44,639 nucleotides of DNA, taken from the NCBI GenBank assembly GCA_019637685.1, contig JAHBVF010000045.1:1-44639 (forward strand), in the 5' to 3' direction. Below are positions 32,633 to 41,822 of this stretch, in pieces (position 1 is the first letter of the stretch; every line of letters begins with the position of its first letter). Under the pieces are notes generated by a model, which worked only from the letters and a program-made list of their open reading frames with translations, was not told where the DNA came from and did not search any database. This DNA comes from Caldilineaceae bacterium. Its GTDB lineage: Bacteria; Chloroflexota; Anaerolineae; Caldilineales; Caldilineaceae. The translations under genes and the position numbers were made by a program.

Positions 32633-33751
32633 CTACCGGCCCTGGTAACGGCGCACGTTCTCCAACTGTTCTTCGTAGGTCTCTGCAAAGACGTGGGCGC
32701 CGCTGCCGTCTGGCGTGGCGACGAAATAGAAGTAATTGTGCTCGTCTGGGTGCAGGACCGCGCGGATGGAAGCCAGCCCTGGCCCGGCAATGGGTCCCGG
32801 TGGAATGCCCCCATAAATGTAGGTATTGTACGGGCTGTCCACGCTGCTATACTCTTCCAGAAAGACTGGCGTTTTCCACCACTGGCCGCTGGCTGGCTGA
32901 TAGCCCATCGCGTACTGTACCGTCGGGTCCGCGTCCAGTTTGATGCCCGCGGCCAGTCTGTTGAGATAGACCGCGGCAATCGCCGGTCGTTCCTCCGGCA
33001 GCACAGCTTCCCGCTCCACAATACTCGCCAATGTGAGCGTGGCGTAGAGGTCCAGTGCTGTGTCGCCGTTGGCCACGGCTCTTTCGTAGATGGGCATTAC
33101 CTGGGCCCGGAAGGCGTCTAGTTGGCGGGTGAGGAAGTCTGTGGCTGTGGCGCCTTCCGCGGGCAGTTGGAAAGTGCTGGGGAAGAGATAGCCTTCCAGA
33201 CTTGCCCCGGCGGGCCGGGTGTTGAGAAAGGGATAACGACTCACATCCAGGCCGGTCAAGTCGCCTGTCAGAATCCGCCGTCGGTATTCCTCGCTGTCGG
33301 TCAGAAGCTCGTTTTCGGCCAAATAGTCGGCAATCTGTTCGAGCCGCCAGCCCTCGGGAATGGTCACACGGATGCTGGCTGCCTGGGAATTTTGCAGCGC
33401 TTCGGCAATCTCCACGGGTGTCATTGCCGGGTTCAGGAAGAACGTACCCGCCTCCAGCCGCTGGGCCATCCCCCGCACCCGCACATAAGCCTCAAAGAGA
33501 GTGGCGTCGCCGATCAGCCCGGCGCTGGCAAGTTGTTCGGCGATACTACGGGCCGTTGAGCCGGGCACAACCTCAAAGCGAATGGGGCGTTCGTCCACAC
33601 TGTGGGGCTGCTGCAGGGCTTCCTCATTGCTGTCCAGATAGCTTTGCAGCATACCCTCTCGGGTGCAGGCAGAAGCGGCCAGCAAGACCGCAATCAGGAG
33701 GAAGCATCTGATGGCAGTTGGCCCAGGCGGCCAACGACGAAGCAATTGCAT
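32633..33751 (-). CDS. mltG: Endolytic murein transglycosylase MltG
   Basis: A 372-residue YceG/MltG-family enzyme that cuts nascent peptidoglycan glycan strands and sets their length. The N-terminus has a short hydrophobic stretch ending LLAASAC, a lipobox, so it is probably a lipoprotein anchored to the outer face of the cytoplasmic membrane. A LysM-like part (VPEGWRLEQIADYLAENELL) precedes the catalytic domain with the Glu in LTLASIVEREAV and the family stretch VYLNRLAAGIKLDADPTVQYA. The start is 3 bp after the epimerase stop, so the two genes form an operon. A GGAG lies about 12 nt upstream of the ATG. Confidence 0.94.
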   Translation of the reverse strand: MQLLRRWPPGPTAIRCFLLIAVLLAASACTREGMLQSYLDSNEEALQQPHSVDERPIRFEVVPGSTARSIAEQLASAGLIGDATLFEAYVRVRGMAQRLEAGTFFLNPAMTPVEIAEALQNSQAASIRVTIPEGWRLEQIADYLAENELLTDSEEYRRRILTGDLTGLDVSRYPFLNTRPAGASLEGYLFPSTFQLPAEGATATDFLTRQLDAFRAQVMPIYERAVANGDTALDLYATLTLASIVEREAVLPEERPAIAAVYLNRLAAGIKLDADPTVQYAMGYQPASGQWWKTPVFLEEYSSVDSPYNTYIYGGIPPGPIAGPGLASIRAVLHPDEHNYFYFVATPDGSGAHVFAETYEEQLENVRRYQGR

Positions 33752-33754
33752 CAG

Positions 33755-34741
33755 CTAGGCGCTGCTCCACAGGGCAAAGCCCAGCATCCGGGCCGTGTTA
33801 ATTCTGCGTACAGTCTCCTTCTTGAACAGAGGATCGTTTTTGTAGAGCATTTCCAGCCCGGCCCGAAGCTGCACCCGGGGCCGGTAGTCGAGCAGAAATT
33901 CGGCTTTGGCAATATCTGCTACCAGACGGGCCGTGCCGCCGCTCTTTTCCCGGTTGTGCAACAGGCGCGGGTGTTTGCCCACCACCGACCCAATCATCTC
34001 TGCGGCCTGGTTGATGGAAGTTTCGCTGCCACTGCCGATGTTGATGATCTGCTTGTCCACATCCAGAGCCACGCCAGCCGCGGCCAGGGCGTGGACGACA
34101 TCGTCAATATAGACAAAGTCCCGGGTCTGCTCCCCATTGCCAAAGACAATAGCAGATCCGTTTTGGGCGATCTGTTGCATCAAATAGGGAATGACCGGGC
34201 CGTGGGTGGGGGGCAGGGGCTGGCCTGGGCCATAGGCATTGAAAATGCGCAGGCTGACCGCCTCGAAGCCGACCAGAGAACCCATTGTGAAAAGGTATTG
34301 CTCCGCGGCCACTTTTGTCACCGCATAGGGGGCCGACGGCGCGGGGGGCGCGCTTTCGTGTACGGGCTGGGACGGTTGATCGCCGTAGACAGTGGCGCTG
34401 CTGGCCAATACCACCCGGCCCACCCCCACATCCCGGCACGCTTCCAGCAGGGCCACAGTCCCGCCCACGTTTACATTGTTGTAGTCCCGCGGATAGAGAA
34501 CCGAGGCCGGGACGCTGACCAGCGCGGCCAAGTGATAGACGACATCGACCCCTTGTAACAGGGACCAGAGCGTTGGAATATCTCCCACATCGCCCCGCTT
34601 GGTAAAAATTTCCGGATGCAATCGGTCCGGATCACCGCTGGTCATATTGTCCAGAACCCGCACATAATGGCCCTGGGAATAGAGATAATTTGCCAAATGA
34701 CTGCCAATAAAACCGGCCCCACCTGTAATTAGTACGCGCAT
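33755..34741 (-). CDS. NAD-dependent sugar-nucleotide epimerase (UDP-glucose 4-epimerase-like)
   Basis: A 328-residue extended SDR protein. It shows the Rossmann motif GGAGFIGSHLANYL, LAALVSVPASVLYP, SSATVYGD and the catalytic YAVTK (Tyr-xxx-Lys). It also has NAYGPGQPLPPTHGPVIPYL in the substrate half. This fits UDP-glucose/UDP-N-acetylglucosamine 4-epimerases, but related dehydratases cannot be excluded. The ATG at 34741 has AGGA about 7 nt upstream and TATACT at 34799-34804. It probably supplies sugar nucleotides to the glycan genes found on the other side of the intergenic region, and it is co-transcribed with mltG. Confidence 0.88.
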   Translation of the reverse strand: MRVLITGGAGFIGSHLANYLYSQGHYVRVLDNMTSGDPDRLHPEIFTKRGDVGDIPTLWSLLQGVDVVYHLAALVSVPASVLYPRDYNNVNVGGTVALLEACRDVGVGRVVLASSATVYGDQPSQPVHESAPPAPSAPYAVTKVAAEQYLFTMGSLVGFEAVSLRIFNAYGPGQPLPPTHGPVIPYLMQQIAQNGSAIVFGNGEQTRDFVYIDDVVHALAAAGVALDVDKQIINIGSGSETSINQAAEMIGSVVGKHPRLLHNREKSGGTARLVADIAKAEFLLDYRPRVQLRAGLEMLYKNDPLFKKETVRRINTARMLGFALWSSA

Positions 34742-35177
34742 ATGTTCCTGTCTCCTACGGCTCTATCAAACGGTAAGCCGCCTGTGTGTGTTATAGCCAG
34801 TATATCATTCCGCTTGACAGGCGCAAAGTGATTGCACCAGTTTCCATCAGCTTTAGGGAGATTTTTGCGTCTGTCTCCTCCTCGCAAGCCCAGCCTCAGC
34901 CGCTGCTGTGCGTTCTCTTTTCTCGCCATCTCTTCTCTCTCTCCTCTCCCTCTCACCAGTCTAGAAGGGAACAGGCCCTGGCGCGTGAAATGGATCACAG
35001 ATTTCTGCGATCTACTTCACACCCGCCCTTTCCAGCCCTGCCACCTGTCAGGAGGAGTGTTGATTGTGTGTTCCGGCGGCTCCTTTGCTATACTGGGCTT
35101 TCAAATGCCCTGCACATTGGCGGGTACACCACAAGATTTTGGTCTCATCCGTCAGCCGTTGCCGCCCATTTTCTTTC
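34742..35177. promoter_or_regulatory. Divergent promoter region epimerase / rmd
   Basis: About 435 bp. For the epimerase, the minus strand has TGATATACT (TATACT 34799-34804) with TTGCGC 16 bp further up. For rmd, TTTGCTATACT (TATACT 35089-35094) is an extended -10. Between them is a pyrimidine-rich tract (34862-34962) of unknown meaning. A possible 89-codon minus-strand frame here (34729-34998) has no recognisable sequence and is not called. Confidence 0.45.
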
Positions 35178-36173
35178 GTGAGAATTTCTGTGCGCGTTCT
35201 GATCACTGGTATTGCCGGATTCGCTGGTTCTGCTTTGGCCCCGCTGTTGCTGGCGAAGCCCGATGCCGAGGTTCACGGCGTCATCCACCGCCACGACTGG
35301 CGGATTCGGGCCATCAGCGGGCAACTGCATCTGCACCGGGGCGATCTGCGCAACCCATCCTGGGTGGATGAGTTGATGCAGCAGGTGCAGCCAGACTATC
35401 TTTTGCATCTGGCCGCCTGGAGCGATGTGGGGGGCAGTTGGTCCCAGCCCTGGGTCGCCTACGAGCTGAACATCCACTGCCAGCTCAATTTGCTGGAAGC
35501 AGTGCGCCGCTATACGCCGGCGTGTCGGGTGTTGGTGGTCGGTTCCAACGAAGTCTATGGGCGGGTGCGGCCAGAAGAATTGCCTGTCAACGAAGATACG
35601 CCCTTTCGCCCCAACTCACCCTATGGGGTGAGTAAAATTGCCCAGGATATGATGGGCTATCAATACTTCTGCAACTATAGCCTGCCGATTGTGCGGGTGC
35701 GTAGCTTCAATCATCTTGGCCCTGGACAATCGGACGATTTTGTTGCCAGTGCTTTTGCCCGCCAGATCGCAGAGATCGAAGCCGGGCAGCGGGAGCCTGT
35801 GCTGCGGGTGGGCAATCTGGAATCTGTGCGGGACTTTACAGATGTGCGCGATGTGGTGGCTGCCTATTGGCTGGCCATCCAGCGGGGGGAACCCGGTGCG
35901 GTCTACAATGTGGGCAGCGGCCGTGGCTATTCGATCCAGACTGTTTTGGACACACTGCTGGCGATGAGCGATGCACCGATTCGCATAGAACAGGACCCAA
36001 CCCGTCTACGCCCCAGCGACGTGCCCGTTATGATCTGTGATAATCGCCGTCTGGTCGAAGTCACCGGCTGGCAGCCGAATATTGAACTGCGCCACACCCT
36101 GCAGGATGTGTTGAACGGCTGGCGACAGGACATCCGCGGGAACCGGCCCCCAGTGGCAGGCGTTTCGGACTAA
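35178..36173 (+). CDS. rmd: GDP-4-dehydro-6-deoxy-D-mannose reductase-like
   Basis: A 331-residue extended SDR enzyme, expected to reduce GDP-4-keto-6-deoxymannose to GDP-D-rhamnose. RVLITGIAGFAGSALAPLLL is the cofactor site, VVGSNEVYGR and SPYGVSKIAQD hold the catalytic Ser/Tyr/Lys, and FNHLGPGQSDDFVASAFARQ with VGNLESVRDFTDVRDVVAAY are typical of the RMD group. It is followed after 36 bp by gmd, which makes its substrate, and this supports the call. The start is uncertain: GTG at 35178 or GTG at 35190; the latter would begin directly at VRVLITG. Neither has a strong ribosome site. Confidence 0.85.
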   Translation: MRISVRVLITGIAGFAGSALAPLLLAKPDAEVHGVIHRHDWRIRAISGQLHLHRGDLRNPSWVDELMQQVQPDYLLHLAAWSDVGGSWSQPWVAYELNIHCQLNLLEAVRRYTPACRVLVVGSNEVYGRVRPEELPVNEDTPFRPNSPYGVSKIAQDMMGYQYFCNYSLPIVRVRSFNHLGPGQSDDFVASAFARQIAEIEAGQREPVLRVGNLESVRDFTDVRDVVAAYWLAIQRGEPGAVYNVGSGRGYSIQTVLDTLLAMSDAPIRIEQDPTRLRPSDVPVMICDNRRLVEVTGWQPNIELRHTLQDVLNGWRQDIRGNRPPVAGVSD

Positions 36174-36209
36174 AAATTATTTACGCAGATTACTGATGGA
36201 GACAATTTT

Positions 36210-37199
36210 ATGCCAACCGCACTCGTCACCGGCATCACCGGCCAGGACGGCAGCTATCTGGCCGAACTGTTGCTTGAACAGGGCTACAAAGTCATCGGAA
36301 TGGTGCGTCGCACCAGCACCATCAATTTCGACCGCATCCGTCACATTCAGGAGCAGGTCGAGATCGTCCAGGGCGACCTGCTCGATCAGATGAGTCTGAT
36401 CAGCATTCTGCAGGAGTACCGGCCCAGCGAAGTCTATAACCTGGCCGCGCAGAGCTTTGTGCCCACCAGTTTTACCCAACCCGTGCTGACCGGCGAATTT
36501 ACCGCACTGGGCGTCACCCGCGTGCTGGATGCCATCCGCATTGTAGACCCCGCCATCCGCTTCTATCAGGCCAGCAGCAGCGAAATGTTCGGGAAAGTGC
36601 AGGAGGTTCCCCAGCGGGAATCCACGCCTTTCTATCCCCGCAGCCCCTATGGCGTGGCCAAACTGTACGGCCACTGGATCACCGTCAACTACCGGGAAAG
36701 CTATGACATATACGCCTGCTCCGGCATCCTTTTCAACCACGAAAGCCCCCGGCGCGGGCTGGAATTTGTCACCCACAAAATCACCAACGCGGTGGCCCGT
36801 ATCAAATTGGGGCTGGAGAGCGAACTGCGGCTGGGCAATTTGGAAGCCCGGCGGGACTGGGGCTATGCGCCGGACTATGTGCGGGCCATGTGGTTGATGC
36901 TGCAACAGGACGCGCCAGACGATTATGTCGTGGCTACCGGCGAAACCCACAGCGTGCAGGAATTTGTGGAAGAAGCCTTTGGCTACGTGGATATGGACTG
37001 GCGGGAATTTGTCGTGCAAGACCCCAAATTCTATCGCCCCGCCGAAGTGGATTTGTTGGTGGGGGACCCGTCCAAAGCCGGCAAACACCTGGGCTGGGAG
37101 CCGAGTGTCAGCTTTCGGGAACTGGTGCGTCTGATGGTGCAGGCCGATCTGGAAGCCTGGGAGCGGCGTCTTAAACAGGCCGCTGCCCTGACCGCATAG
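36210..37199 (+). CDS. gmd: GDP-mannose 4,6-dehydratase
   Basis: A 329-residue extended SDR dehydratase that turns GDP-D-mannose into GDP-4-keto-6-deoxy-D-mannose. It begins TALVTGITGQDGSYLAELLL, the typical GMD start. YNLAAQSFVPTSF, the SSSEMFGKVQEVPQ segment (catalytic Ser/Glu), YGVAKLYGHW (Tyr-xxx-Lys), GILFNHESPRRGLEFVTHKI and GNLEARRDWGYAPDYV are all diagnostic. The ATG is preceded by GGAG 9 nt upstream. With rmd it forms a two-step path to GDP-D-rhamnose for a surface polysaccharide or glycolipid. Confidence 0.95.
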   Translation: MPTALVTGITGQDGSYLAELLLEQGYKVIGMVRRTSTINFDRIRHIQEQVEIVQGDLLDQMSLISILQEYRPSEVYNLAAQSFVPTSFTQPVLTGEFTALGVTRVLDAIRIVDPAIRFYQASSSEMFGKVQEVPQRESTPFYPRSPYGVAKLYGHWITVNYRESYDIYACSGILFNHESPRRGLEFVTHKITNAVARIKLGLESELRLGNLEARRDWGYAPDYVRAMWLMLQQDAPDDYVVATGETHSVQEFVEEAFGYVDMDWREFVVQDPKFYRPAEVDLLVGDPSKAGKHLGWEPSVSFRELVRLMVQADLEAWERRLKQAAALTA

Positions 37200-37276
37200 C
37201 TGGCTGTATAGCGCGGGAACATCCGGGTCAAGAACATCCGACTTCTGTTATTTGTCTTTTCATCTGTAGGGGATTT

Positions 37277-37867
37277 ATGGCTGAGATATTGCGCATTTTC
37301 GTCAGCGCCACCAATGATTTGGAAGCCGAGCGGGCTGTCATCGGCCAGGTTCTGGCCGAGCTGCCTGTGCAGATCCGCGCGGAGATTCGCCGCAGCCCCA
37401 TCACAGGTATCAGCTACGACAATCTTTTCGAGCTGGTTGCCAATGTGGATCGCTTCTACTTTTTGATGGGACGGGACATCACCGCACCGGCTGGCGCGGA
37501 GTGGCAGTTGGCCATGCAATTGGAGCGTTCAATTCTCCCCCTGCGTCTGGCTGGCTCCCGCACCAGCGCGGGCCAGGAATTTTTACACTATTGGCCCCTG
37601 CGCTGGAAGATATTTCATCACCGCAATCAATTGGCCCGGATGATCGGCCTGGACTTGGTCGAGATTCTTCTCCATCCCACCAATCGATACGGGCTTTCCG
37701 TCACCGAAGTGGCCGCGCTGCACGTCCACAAAAAGAAGCTCGCGGAAGGGCAGGTGGCGGATATGGAAGAAGCGGACAGTGCAGAAGGGGGTGGCGCAGA
37801 AGGGGGCGGCGTTCTGCTCGATGCCACCCAGCGGGACAGAATTGACACCGAAACACTCTCCGTTTAG
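37277..37867 (+). CDS. DUF4062-like (TIR-fold-like) protein with acidic Gly-rich tail
   Basis: A 196-residue soluble protein. The start LRIFVSATNDLEAERAVI resembles the DUF4062 opening (hFhSST..DL..ER), a Rossmann/TIR-like nucleotide-binding fold found in NTPase-linked signalling and some defence proteins. The next part VDRFYFLMGRDITAPAGAEW corresponds to the second strand and the Glu region. The last 40 residues are acidic and Gly-rich (SAEGGGAEGGG), probably disordered. No catalytic function can be assigned. AGGGGAT stands 5 nt before the ATG. It is the first of four closely packed genes, 13 bp before a DinB-like gene. Confidence 0.6.
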   Translation: MAEILRIFVSATNDLEAERAVIGQVLAELPVQIRAEIRRSPITGISYDNLFELVANVDRFYFLMGRDITAPAGAEWQLAMQLERSILPLRLAGSRTSAGQEFLHYWPLRWKIFHHRNQLARMIGLDLVEILLHPTNRYGLSVTEVAALHVHKKKLAEGQVADMEEADSAEGGGAEGGGVLLDATQRDRIDTETLSV

Positions 37868-37880
37868 CGAAGGCAGAAGA

Positions 37881-38348
37881 ATGGGACTCAAAGAGAAAAT
37901 TTATTCGTTCGCCGCAGGTCTATTCTTCGAGCGGCCGGCCAGGGGCAAGAGCTTTACAGAATTGGCCCAACAACTGGGGACGGCTGGAGAAAAAGTGCTG
38001 GCCCGGCTGGAGGGCAAATCCAACAGCGAACGCAACCACCAGGTCCTCACCCACATTATCGGCATCGAACGCTGGGGACAGAGCCGGTTGCGGGTGCTCC
38101 TGGGCGATCCCCTGCGCCAGGAAGAATATCTGGTCTATCGCCCGGCCAGAGACGTGCCCTGGAACGAATTGGTTGAAAACTTCCGCACCACCCGGGCCGA
38201 GACCGTCTCCCTGGCCCAGGCGCTGAAGAATGCCTCGGTTGCGCCAGAGCAGAGCGTACCCCATAACCAATTTGGCCCCATTTCTGCCCGCGCCTGGCTG
38301 GGCTATCTGCAAGCCCACGCCAGCCGGGAAATTATGCAGGTCCGCTAG
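37881..38348 (+). CDS. DinB-like family protein
   Basis: A 155-residue all-helical protein. The pattern of helices with His in NHQVLTHIIGIERWGQSRLR and a C-terminal WLGYLQAHASREIMQVR is like the DinB/YfiT superfamily of putative metal-dependent thiol transferases. The third metal ligand is not obvious, so activity is uncertain. A GAAGG ribosome site lies about 8 nt before the ATG at 37881. Its TAG overlaps the GTG of the next gene by one base. The link to the membrane proteins downstream suggests a shared transcript more than a known pathway. Confidence 0.6.
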   Translation: MGLKEKIYSFAAGLFFERPARGKSFTELAQQLGTAGEKVLARLEGKSNSERNHQVLTHIIGIERWGQSRLRVLLGDPLRQEEYLVYRPARDVPWNELVENFRTTRAETVSLAQALKNASVAPEQSVPHNQFGPISARAWLGYLQAHASREIMQVR

Positions 38349-39928
38349 TGTCTGCGCAATTGTCTCCTGGCAAAGATACTGGGCTGGCCGGGTTTTGGGT
38401 GGTGTTGATCGCAACGGCCTTTGCCTGGGCACCCGCCACCTTTCCCGGCTACTGGCAGGCACTGGACGGTTTTGCCCCTCTCTTCAATGCCCCGTACGCC
38501 GCGCCCATGGCCGACATTGCCCTCCAGCCCGATCTGTGGCGGGGCAGCGGTAGTGCCACTTTCTTGCTCACCCGCCCGCTGATTCTGCTCGGTGTCGCGC
38601 CGGCTGTGGCCGTGCGTTCAGTCTTTATCTTCGTCTTTGTGCTGGGCAGCCTGGGCATCTACTTTTGGCTGCGCCCCCGCCTGGGCGATCGAGCGGCTGG
38701 GCTGGCCGGGCTGGTCTACGCGCTGCTGCCACCCTTGCTGGCAACGGTCTACATCCGCGGCTCCCTGTCCGACGCACTGGTGTTGGGCTTGTGGCCGCTG
38801 ACTCTGGCAGGGCTGGCTGTCTACGTCCAATCCCGCAACCCCGCGGCCATCGGTGTAGCCGTCATTTCCCTGCTTTGGATTTGGCGCACACAGGCGGGTC
38901 TGGCCGTTTTTGTCACGCTGCTGGCCCTGGCCTATGCCCTGTGGGTGGAGCGGGATCGGCTGGCCTCGCTCACAATCGGTGTCACCGGATTGGCCGGGTT
39001 GCTCAGCCTGCTGCCCTTGCGTGGCATCCAGGCGAATCCTCCGGTCGATTTCTACGCCCATTTTGTCTACTTTTTCCAATACTTCTCTGGTGGCTGGCAG
39101 ACCGCGCCCAGCATCCCCGGCTGGCAGGACGGCTATCCCTTTCAATTGGGCTTTGCCGGCCTCGCCTTTGCCTTTGTGGCTCTCTGGCTGCTCTGGCTGC
39201 GATACCGGGAGAACGTGGACCTGCCCTTGCCTCTGGTGAGGCGTTCTCTGCTCTTCTCGCTGGCCGCGGTCAGTTTGCTGGTGCTGCTCACCCTCGGCCC
39301 GTCGGCTTTTCTCTGGAAACTGACCGGCGCAGAACGTCTGCTCACCTGGCCCTGGCAGGTGCTGCTGCCGGGGCTGCCCTTTGTGGCTTTGCTGGCGGGC
39401 AGCCTGCCCGCGCTCAACAGTCAACTGGCCTGTCGGGGCTATTGGGCAGCGCTGTTGGCTTTGGCACTGATGAGTAGCTATCCCTACCTGACGGCTGCTT
39501 TCACCGAATACGTGCCGCCCGTCGCGCCTGTGGCCGTCTATGGGACACGGGGCGAGATTGTCCTGTTGGAAGCAACGGTAGACGAGTCCAACGCAGGCAG
39601 CAATGACGCCACACTGAAAGCGGTCTGGCAGCCTGTCCAACAGCCCATTGACTTCAATTACAATCTTTTCTTCCAGGCCCTGCGCCTGGCAGCCAACGGC
39701 ACCGACTACGAAGTCGTCGCCCAGATGGACCAGCAACCCCTGAGTCAGCGCCCTGCCACCAGTTGGCAGCCCGGCGAAGTCTTGACCGCCACCTACACGC
39801 TCTCTCTGCCTGTGGATCCCGCCCGCATCAACCTGCGCTACTATTTCGGCTACTACAACTGGCAGGACGGCACGCGCCTGCCTGTCAACGGCGGACCCGA
39901 TGACAAAGTAGTGTTGTTTGGTGAGTGA
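38348..39928 (+). CDS. Multispanning membrane protein, 6-pyruvoyl-tetrahydropterin-synthase-related domain type
   Basis: A 526-residue polytopic protein with about ten to eleven hydrophobic helices and a soluble C-terminal part of about 130 residues (from GTRGEIVLLEATVDES). Segments such as LLGVAPAVAVRSVFIFVFVL, PRLGDRAAGLAGLVYALLPP and YIRGSLSDALVLGLWPL resemble the PTPS-related membrane family, which shares the layout of GT-C glycosyltransferases. A lipid-linked-sugar transferase role is plausible but unproven. The start is a GTG overlapping the previous stop (TAGTG). The next gene, with the same layout, overlaps or abuts its end. Confidence 0.7.
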   Translation: MSAQLSPGKDTGLAGFWVVLIATAFAWAPATFPGYWQALDGFAPLFNAPYAAPMADIALQPDLWRGSGSATFLLTRPLILLGVAPAVAVRSVFIFVFVLGSLGIYFWLRPRLGDRAAGLAGLVYALLPPLLATVYIRGSLSDALVLGLWPLTLAGLAVYVQSRNPAAIGVAVISLLWIWRTQAGLAVFVTLLALAYALWVERDRLASLTIGVTGLAGLLSLLPLRGIQANPPVDFYAHFVYFFQYFSGGWQTAPSIPGWQDGYPFQLGFAGLAFAFVALWLLWLRYRENVDLPLPLVRRSLLFSLAAVSLLVLLTLGPSAFLWKLTGAERLLTWPWQVLLPGLPFVALLAGSLPALNSQLACRGYWAALLALALMSSYPYLTAAFTEYVPPVAPVAVYGTRGEIVLLEATVDESNAGSNDATLKAVWQPVQQPIDFNYNLFFQALRLAANGTDYEVVAQMDQQPLSQRPATSWQPGEVLTATYTLSLPVDPARINLRYYFGYYNWQDGTRLPVNGGPDDKVVLFGE

Positions 39929-39932
39929 AGAG

Positions 39933-41822
39933 ATGATGAACCACCGAACGCCCACCCCCCCATCTCCCCTCCGCGACAGGCCACTTCTGCGCGACGGCTT
40001 TCTGTGGCTCGCCCTCGCCTTGACGATCTTTGCGGTTGCCCCGTTTCTGAAGCCCGGCTACTTCTGGGGGGCCAACGACGCCCGCCATCACGTCTACTTT
40101 CTCTTTGAGTTCGATCGGCTCTGGCAGGATGGGGTCTGGTGGCCCCGCTGGAGTCCCGACTTCGCTTTTGGCTACGGCTATCCGTTTTTCAATATCTACG
40201 GCCCCTTCAGCCACTTTTTGGCTGAGCTTCTCCACTATTTCGCCAAATTCAATTTTGTACAATCGGTGGAGATCGTCTTTGGGCTGAGTATTGTAGCCAG
40301 CGCGGGCGCGATGTATGGCTACGTGCGCGCGCTGGCGGGACGTTCCGCGGGTCTGCTGGCCGCGGTCGTCTACACCTATGCGCCCTACCATCTGATGGTT
40401 CTGTATATGCGGGCCAACCTGGCCGAGAGTATGGCCTTTGTCTGGCTGCCCCTCTGCCTGTGGAGCTTCCGTGCCTGTGTACACCGCCCTGCCCGGTGGA
40501 CAGTTATCGCGGCCGCGCTGGCCTATGCCGGGCTGATTCTGACCAGCAATCTGGTCTGGGTGCTATTCACGCCCGTGCTGATGCTCTATATTCTGGTGCT
40601 GCTTTTCTGGCAAGAGAGGGACGCGCCGCGCCTGTCCATTGCACGGCTGCTCCGGCGGGCGCTGGCCCCTTTGGCCGGGGCCGGGACCGGTCTGGGGTTG
40701 AGCGCGATCTTCTGGCTGCCCATGCTCCTGGAACGCGGGTATGTGCGGGTGGACCAGTGGTTTGATGGCCGCTATAACTTCCGGGATGACTTCGTCTATT
40801 TCTTCCAGTTTTTCAGCCCTCGCTGGGATTTCGGTGTCAGTCTGCCAGGGCCGAACGACACGCTCGGTTTCCAAATCGGGCCGGTGCTCCTGCTCTTTGC
40901 CCTTCTCGGCGCGCTCTTCGCGTGGCGACGCCATTCCCTGCGCGCCGAGATCGTAGTCTTCGCTGTCACAGGATTGGGCGCGGCCGCGCTGGGCTGGACT
41001 CTCCTCGCGCCGCTGTGGGACTGGCCGCTGGTGGGGGCGGTTCTCCAATCGGCCCAGTTCCCCTGGCGCTGGCTGCCTTTGACGGTTGTGGGTTTTTCTG
41101 TGCTGGCCGGTTTGCTGTTCGTGGCGGAGTGGGGAACCAATGGCACTGATAGGGTAGGCGGGGAAGCCGCCGCGCTCTCGCTGCCTCTCTTTGCGGTTGT
41201 GTCTGTGGCAATCCTTGCCAGCTATCCCCTTTTGCAAGTCCAGACTGTGCCCCCTGCCGAAGGACCGGTGGGATTGGCCGCGCTCATGCGTTTTGAACGG
41301 GATGCGGACGAAATGACCGGCAGCACGGCCTGGGTGAAGGAGATTCCCACCTGGAGTCCTATGGCCGAGTATTATATCAATCTGGACGAGGCGGGCCAGC
41401 CTGTGACGCCGGTTACATCCAAAGTGGACTACGAGGCGCTGGACTACAGTGTGCTGGCCGTCGGCTCGGTGGCCCACAATTCAGTGATGGAGGAGATTTA
41501 CTTCTGCACAGACCCCGGCGACCGACCGGGCCAATGCAACCCGCGGGACGATCAGCGGGTGGTATTCAACCACTTCTACTATCCCGGCTGGCGGGCCTGG
41601 CTGCTGGACGGTGAACACGGCCAGCCCGTGCGGGAACTGCCTGTCATCCCCGAAAGCGAAGGGGTGCTGGGCCGTATGACAGTGCCCATACCGCCCACCG
41701 GCGAAGGCTTTATTCTGCTCCGTTATGGCGATACGCCGCCGCGCACCATCGGCCAGTGGATTTCTCTGGCAACGCTGCTCCTGCTGCTGGGCGGGGCAGT
41801 CACTACGGCGCGCAGGAAATGA
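39933..41822 (+). CDS. Multispanning membrane protein, 6-pyruvoyl-tetrahydropterin-synthase-related domain type (paralogue)
   Basis: A 629-residue polytopic protein of the same group as its neighbour, with about eleven to twelve helices and an extracytoplasmic C-terminal beta-rich part before a last helix (ISLATLLLLLGGAVTTARR). The first loop has GANDARHHVYFLFEFDRLW and FAFGYGYPFFNIYGPFSHFL, acidic/aromatic motifs typical of this family and placed like the catalytic first loop of GT-C enzymes. VVYTYAPYHLMVLYMRANLAES follows. The ATG at 39933 has GAAGAG directly upstream. Starts at 39918 or 39921 overlap the previous gene. The pair may act together on a surface glycan made with the GDP-deoxyhexose supplied by rmd-gmd. 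Confidence 0.72.
   Translation: MMNHRTPTPPSPLRDRPLLRDGFLWLALALTIFAVAPFLKPGYFWGANDARHHVYFLFEFDRLWQDGVWWPRWSPDFAFGYGYPFFNIYGPFSHFLAELLHYFAKFNFVQSVEIVFGLSIVASAGAMYGYVRALAGRSAGLLAAVVYTYAPYHLMVLYMRANLAESMAFVWLPLCLWSFRACVHRPARWTVIAAALAYAGLILTSNLVWVLFTPVLMLYILVLLFWQERDAPRLSIARLLRRALAPLAGAGTGLGLSAIFWLPMLLERGYVRVDQWFDGRYNFRDDFVYFFQFFSPRWDFGVSLPGPNDTLGFQIGPVLLLFALLGALFAWRRHSLRAEIVVFAVTGLGAAALGWTLLAPLWDWPLVGAVLQSAQFPWRWLPLTVVGFSVLAGLLFVAEWGTNGTDRVGGEAAALSLPLFAVVSVAILASYPLLQVQTVPPAEGPVGLAALMRFERDADEMTGSTAWVKEIPTWSPMAEYYINLDEAGQPVTPVTSKVDYEALDYSVLAVGSVAHNSVMEEIYFCTDPGDRPGQCNPRDDQRVVFNHFYYPGWRAWLLDGEHGQPVRELPVIPESEGVLGRMTVPIPPTGEGFILLRYGDTPPRTIGQWISLATLLLLLGGAVTTARRK

Noticed and set aside
34729..34998. 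A minus-strand small gene of 89 codons
   Set aside because: The sequence has no recognisable pattern, overlaps the epimerase start and promoter, and is coded by a simple purine-rich tract.
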